From the NCBI GenBank assembly GCA_024742475.1, contig JANSYI010000032.1, positions 1-64,000 of the forward strand: 64,000 nt of DNA, in the 5' to 3' direction. A program made the position numbers and the translations under genes. Shown here piece by piece: positions 60,865 through 64,000 of the stretch. Numbering within the stretch: the first letter of the stretch is position 1; every line of letters starts with the position of its first letter. Below the pieces are notes generated by a model. It saw nothing but the letters and a program-made list of their open reading frames with translations, was not told the origin of the DNA and did not search any database. The DNA is from a bacterium (lineage in GTDB: Bacteria; Myxococcota_A; Polyangia; Nannocystales; Nannocystaceae).

Positions 60865-62847
60865 ATGCGGGTGAAACTCAGGCCGAGCTGCACGATGACC
60901 GCGAACGTCTTCGAGGAGAGCACCCTGACCCTGTCCGCCAACATCGCCCGCGGCAAGGGCGATCGGGCGAGCGCCAAGTTCATCTTCGAGCAGGAGGGGG
61001 GCTCGGAGACGGTCGAGGCCGCCGAGCTCGAGCTCGGTGGCAAGGAGGGCGGCTCGAAGAAGGTCTCCACCACCGTCACGCTGCCCAAGTGCAAGGACGA
61101 CGAGGACTTCTACACGCTCAGCTACAAGGTCGAGTGCAACGGGGCGGAGTACCCCGGCGGCGACTTCAAGATCTGGCTCAAGACCGCCAAGTTCAAGGCC
61201 GTCGACGCCGACGGTGCGGCGCTCAAGGGGGTGCCCCTGAGCTTCAACCAGACGCCCGAGAAGATCTACGTCACCGACAGCAAGGGAGAGTGCCCGCTCC
61301 CGATCAACGCCACGGGGCCGAGCATCGTGACCGTGCACTCCCCATGCTCGGTCGACGAGTGGACGACCGAGGTCGGGCGGCTGCGAGAAGCCAAGGTCAC
61401 CAAGAAAGAATACAAGGCGATCATCTCGACGCCGGACGCGTCCGCGACGGCCGAGGACTCGCCCCACAAGCAGTTCGTCAACCTCAAGAACGACGACGGC
61501 AAGAACCCCAACCAGGCCAGCAAGATCAAGCTCGCCGTCGGGGGCCAGACCGATGAGGAGTGCATCCCCGGCATCCCCGGCGAGGAGGTGCACATCACCG
61601 TCAAGTTCCACGCCGACAACTCCAAGCGGAACTCCCCCAAGCCGGCGCTCATCGCCGGCGGCTCCACGGTCGAGCCGAACGCGTCGGGGGAGGCGAAGGG
61701 CAAGGTCACCTTCGACGAGAACGGTGTCGCGCAGTTCGAGGTCGAGCTCGGCAAGGCCGGCGGAGACAAGGCCGAGATCAAGGTCGGCATCACCGACGCC
61801 TGCGAAGACTCCACCTTGTACGTCGAGAACTGGCGACGCCTCTGGTACCAGCTGACCATGCCCAAGGGCGCAGCCGAACCCGACCTCACGCGCATGGTCG
61901 ACGCGCTCGCCGAGGTCTACATCGAATACCTCAAGGAAGGCGAAACGGTCGAAATCGAAGACACCGAGGAGGCCCCCAGCGGCATCTCGTGGTTCGATGG
62001 CGCGTGGGTGGGAGAAGCCGACAAGCTGCTCAACATCGGCGACTACAATCGCGCGCACTTTCACACCAAGTTCGTCGATACGCACACGCCCTGGCAGGTG
62101 CACGTGCTGTGCTGCCACCGTCAGTTCGACGCGGGCGGCAACGAGACCTACGGGGGGCTCGAGTGCGGCAAGGACGACAAGGTCTCGTGGAGTGACGGCA
62201 GCGACGTCGTCGGGGTCGAGCACAACGTCGGCTCCGCGCTCTTTCCCAAGGGGCTCGACACCGACGCCTCCGCGTTCGTCAAGGGCAGCTGGAAGGCAGT
62301 CGGCAGCGCTGAGAAGGGCAGTCTCGCCGAGGCGGACGTGTGGATCGACCAGGGCTGGTTCACCGTCAAGCTGCCGCAGGCGGCTTTGGACTACCTCGGC
62401 ACCGACGCCAGCAAGAAGGTCAAGGTCAAGGTCACCGTCTACGAGATGGCCGGCCCGTACCTGGGGGAGTCGGACGACTACAAGCAGCTCATCGTCATCG
62501 ACCAGACCAGCATCGGCATCAACGACACGCTCACGCACGAGCTCGGTCACTCGCTCAATCAAGTCCCGACGACCGCAGGGGAGAAGGCCCCGGGGCTGAA
62601 GACCGAGACCCACGCCCGGGCCTACACCGGCAACGGCCACACTGGGGGCCACTGTGCCGACGGCATGTCCGACGACAACTACGCCGGCGGCGCGGGAAAG
62701 GCGGGCACCGCGTATCAAGGCAACTTCGAGAGCAAGAGCGAATGCACCTGCGTCATGTATGGTGAGGACAACACGGCCTGCACCGGAAAGTTCTGCGACA
62801 CGTGCAAACCGTTCGTGCTCGCCGACTCGGTCGCTTCCTTGCACTGA
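60865..62847 (+). CDS. HELGH metallopeptidase, candidate secreted effector
   Basis: A 660-residue protein without a signal peptide. The first ~430 residues are beta-rich, with immunoglobulin- or stalk-like stretches (FIFEQEGGSETVEAAELELG, GGTVEPNASGEAKG-like loops). The C-terminal region has the zinc motif His558-Glu-Leu-Gly-His562 in TLTHELGHSLNQV, a further His-rich loop GNGHTGGHCADG, and CTCVMYGED, which may supply a Met-turn as in metzincins, then FCDTCKP. A zinc peptidase exported without a classical signal (for example by a type VI-like system) is a plausible reading. An internal ATG at 60895 is an alternative start. The next gene follows after 11 bp. Confidence 0.75.
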   Translation: MRVKLRPSCTMTANVFEESTLTLSANIARGKGDRASAKFIFEQEGGSETVEAAELELGGKEGGSKKVSTTVTLPKCKDDEDFYTLSYKVECNGAEYPGGDFKIWLKTAKFKAVDADGAALKGVPLSFNQTPEKIYVTDSKGECPLPINATGPSIVTVHSPCSVDEWTTEVGRLREAKVTKKEYKAIISTPDASATAEDSPHKQFVNLKNDDGKNPNQASKIKLAVGGQTDEECIPGIPGEEVHITVKFHADNSKRNSPKPALIAGGSTVEPNASGEAKGKVTFDENGVAQFEVELGKAGGDKAEIKVGITDACEDSTLYVENWRRLWYQLTMPKGAAEPDLTRMVDALAEVYIEYLKEGETVEIEDTEEAPSGISWFDGAWVGEADKLLNIGDYNRAHFHTKFVDTHTPWQVHVLCCHRQFDAGGNETYGGLECGKDDKVSWSDGSDVVGVEHNVGSALFPKGLDTDASAFVKGSWKAVGSAEKGSLAEADVWIDQGWFTVKLPQAALDYLGTDASKKVKVKVTVYEMAGPYLGESDDYKQLIVIDQTSIGINDTLTHELGHSLNQVPTTAGEKAPGLKTETHARAYTGNGHTGGHCADGMSDDNYAGGAGKAGTAYQGNFESKSECTCVMYGEDNTACTGKFCDTCKPFVLADSVASLH

Positions 62848-62858
62848 CGGAACCACGC

Positions 62859-63920
62859 ATGGACAACGGGAGATTCGGTCTCACTGACCACGACTTCTGG
62901 GCGGAGCCCCGCAAGTCGGCGCAAGACCTCATCGACGCGCAGATCGACGCCGAGGAGGACGCGCTCGTGCTCGACGCGCCTCGCGAGGCGTCGATCGACA
63001 ACCGCGACACGCTGCCGTTTGGCACGCTCTACGTTCGGTCTCTCGACGAGGCCGCTGCGCTCGACCCCGAGCGCGCGCTCATCCTCGTCGCCGTTCGCCA
63101 CGAGGACAACGCGTTGTTCGTCGGACCGGCGCTACGCAAGGACAAGAAGCCAGGCGCAAACCCGGTGGACAACCCGCCGAAGCCTGGCGTCAAGGGGAGC
63201 TTCTTCGTCGCCGACGCGGTCGAGCAGATCGGCATCCCCTGGTCGCGCGGCACCTACACGATGGAGCTGCTGCTTCGAGAACGCCGGTCGAATCCGTGCC
63301 AGAGCCGCATCGGCGCGCTGCGGACGGACTTTCACGACGACGCGGTCGAGGCCTACGTCGAGGCGCGCCGGCGCAAGGCCGCGGAGGCTCCACCTCCGTC
63401 GGTGTGGCCGCCGCTGCCGGTCATTCGTGGGGCGATCGAACGCACGCTCGACGGCGGCGTCGATCCGTTCCCCAACTACCGTGAGCGCGAGCAGTCTCCG
63501 CCTCTTCCTGCGAGCGCTGGCATCGCCTTCACGATCGACCGCGTCGCCGAGCCCGGGGAGGGGCGTCGGTGTGTACTGCGGGGCTCGTTCAGGCTCCCGG
63601 CCACCGACCTCGAGCGCGTGCCCTTCGACCCCGAGACGGGCCGACTGCTCGACGTGGGCGCTCCGGGGGCGACCGCCGTGCTGCAGATCCACATCGTGGC
63701 CACGGGGACGAAGGTGGTCGGGCCGGTCGTGCTTCCGCTGCGCGTGCCGACCTTCGACGTGGTCCCGCCCGAGGGTGGCTTGGTGACGGGGTTCTTCAAC
63801 CTCGACCTGTTTCAGGTCAGCGGCGTGCAGCAGTCCCCGGGCACGTACTTCTTCACCGCGTATTCTCGCGAACACGCCCACGGTCCCGTTCCGCTGGGCA
63901 TTCCGCCGAGGCTCCCATGA
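62859..63920 (+). CDS. Unknown protein encoded after the metallopeptidase
   Basis: A 353-residue protein without signal peptide. It starts MDNGRFGLTDHDFWAEPRKS. A soluble region to ~200 includes LIDAQIDAEEDALVLDAPRE and VEQIGIPWSRGTYTMELLLR, and the rest is beta-rich (FTIDRVAEPGEGRRCVLRGS, VLPLRVPTFDVVPPEGGLVT). I do not recognise it. Position 11 bp after the peptidase gene and 4-bp overlap with the following lipoprotein gene suggest one operon, in which it could be an adaptor, chaperone or immunity-type partner. The ATG at 62859 was chosen over one 57 bases upstream, which would overlap the peptidase gene. Confidence 0.7.
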   Translation: MDNGRFGLTDHDFWAEPRKSAQDLIDAQIDAEEDALVLDAPREASIDNRDTLPFGTLYVRSLDEAAALDPERALILVAVRHEDNALFVGPALRKDKKPGANPVDNPPKPGVKGSFFVADAVEQIGIPWSRGTYTMELLLRERRSNPCQSRIGALRTDFHDDAVEAYVEARRRKAAEAPPPSVWPPLPVIRGAIERTLDGGVDPFPNYREREQSPPLPASAGIAFTIDRVAEPGEGRRCVLRGSFRLPATDLERVPFDPETGRLLDVGAPGATAVLQIHIVATGTKVVGPVVLPLRVPTFDVVPPEGGLVTGFFNLDLFQVSGVQQSPGTYFFTAYSREHAHGPVPLGIPPRLP

Positions 63921-64000
63921 CGACCCGCGCTCTCCTGCTCACCGCGGTGCTGTGCTCGCTCGGGTGCGACTCGGCGGCCACCCAAGAGCCGGTCCCCAGC
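63917..64000 (+). CDS. N-terminus of a lipoprotein, cut by the window end
   Basis: 28 codons are visible. The signal peptide TTRALLLTAVLCSLGC ends in a lipobox (SLGC), followed by DSAATQEPVPS. The ATG overlaps the preceding stop by 4 bp (ATGA), so it belongs to the metallopeptidase operon. An envelope lipoprotein in this place could be a periplasmic immunity protein, but the rest is outside the window. Confidence 0.7.
   Translation, partial: MTTRALLLTAVLCSLGCDSAATQEPVPS

Overview
This window looks like chromosomal DNA of a myxobacterium, most likely of the Nannocystis/Enhygromyxa/Plesiocystis group. The reasons are very high GC with GC-saturated third codon positions, many predicted lipoproteins with Ser/Thr/Gly/Asp-rich linkers after the lipidated Cys, a secreted protein with DUF4215-type Cys repeats and a MYXO-CTERM-like tail, a CFI-box-type C-terminus, and a mix of two-component, ECF-sigma and TPR proteins. 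This taxonomic call is inference; no rRNA or tRNA gene was seen in the window.

Layout. Positions 1-284 are non-coding and hold three copies of a hairpin repeat. 285-4233 is a fatty-acid beta-oxidation pair (multifunctional FadB/FadJ-type protein and thiolase) divergent from a MarR regulator, with a perfect 22-bp palindrome between them. 4230-9189 carries a HAD phosphatase and the MoxR / DUF58 / transglutaminase operon. 9227-15201 has an O-methyltransferase, two overlapping histidine kinases (one intact, one with a decayed ATPase domain) and etfBA, which could serve the beta-oxidation genes. 15335-18876 has a DsbA-like lipoprotein, thrB and pheA. 18944-31564 is mostly envelope and secreted proteins: a ZU5-like lipoprotein, a CFI-box protein, a membrane glycosyltransferase, a DacB/PBP4-type peptidase with a long C-terminal extension, an M16 peptidase, and His-Gly/Cys-rich lipoproteins.

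31606-36015 holds ddl and a GNAT enzyme divergent from cobT-cobS-cobC, the final steps of cobalamin nucleotide-loop assembly. 36112-37939 is a lipoprotein gene that appears frameshifted. 37959-40925 has a second PBP4-type peptidase and serS. 40912-45345 is the most interesting block: an ECF sigma factor, a one-pass membrane protein with TPR-like periplasmic part, a Cys-rich lipoprotein and a beta-barrel-like protein in one overlapping operon, facing a very acidic lipoprotein with five Cys repeats. The two units share a divergent promoter region that carries the same two-part motif on both strands.

45365-50712 holds an exonuclease/phosphatase-family lipoprotein, a divergent LspA-like protein, a group-2 sigma-70 factor coupled to a glutaredoxin, a CvfB-like S1 protein and a PAS protein. 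50833-56494 holds parC-parE and an RlmI-like methyltransferase. 56605-64000 has the MYXO-CTERM protein, a large TPR membrane protein, and a cluster with a HELGH metallopeptidase that may be a secreted effector with partner genes.

Many adjacent genes overlap by four bases (ATGA or GTGA), so several true starts are GTG inside longer open frames. I placed starts by those overlaps, ribosome-binding sites and signal peptides. Functional calls come from reading motifs by eye; no database search was run.
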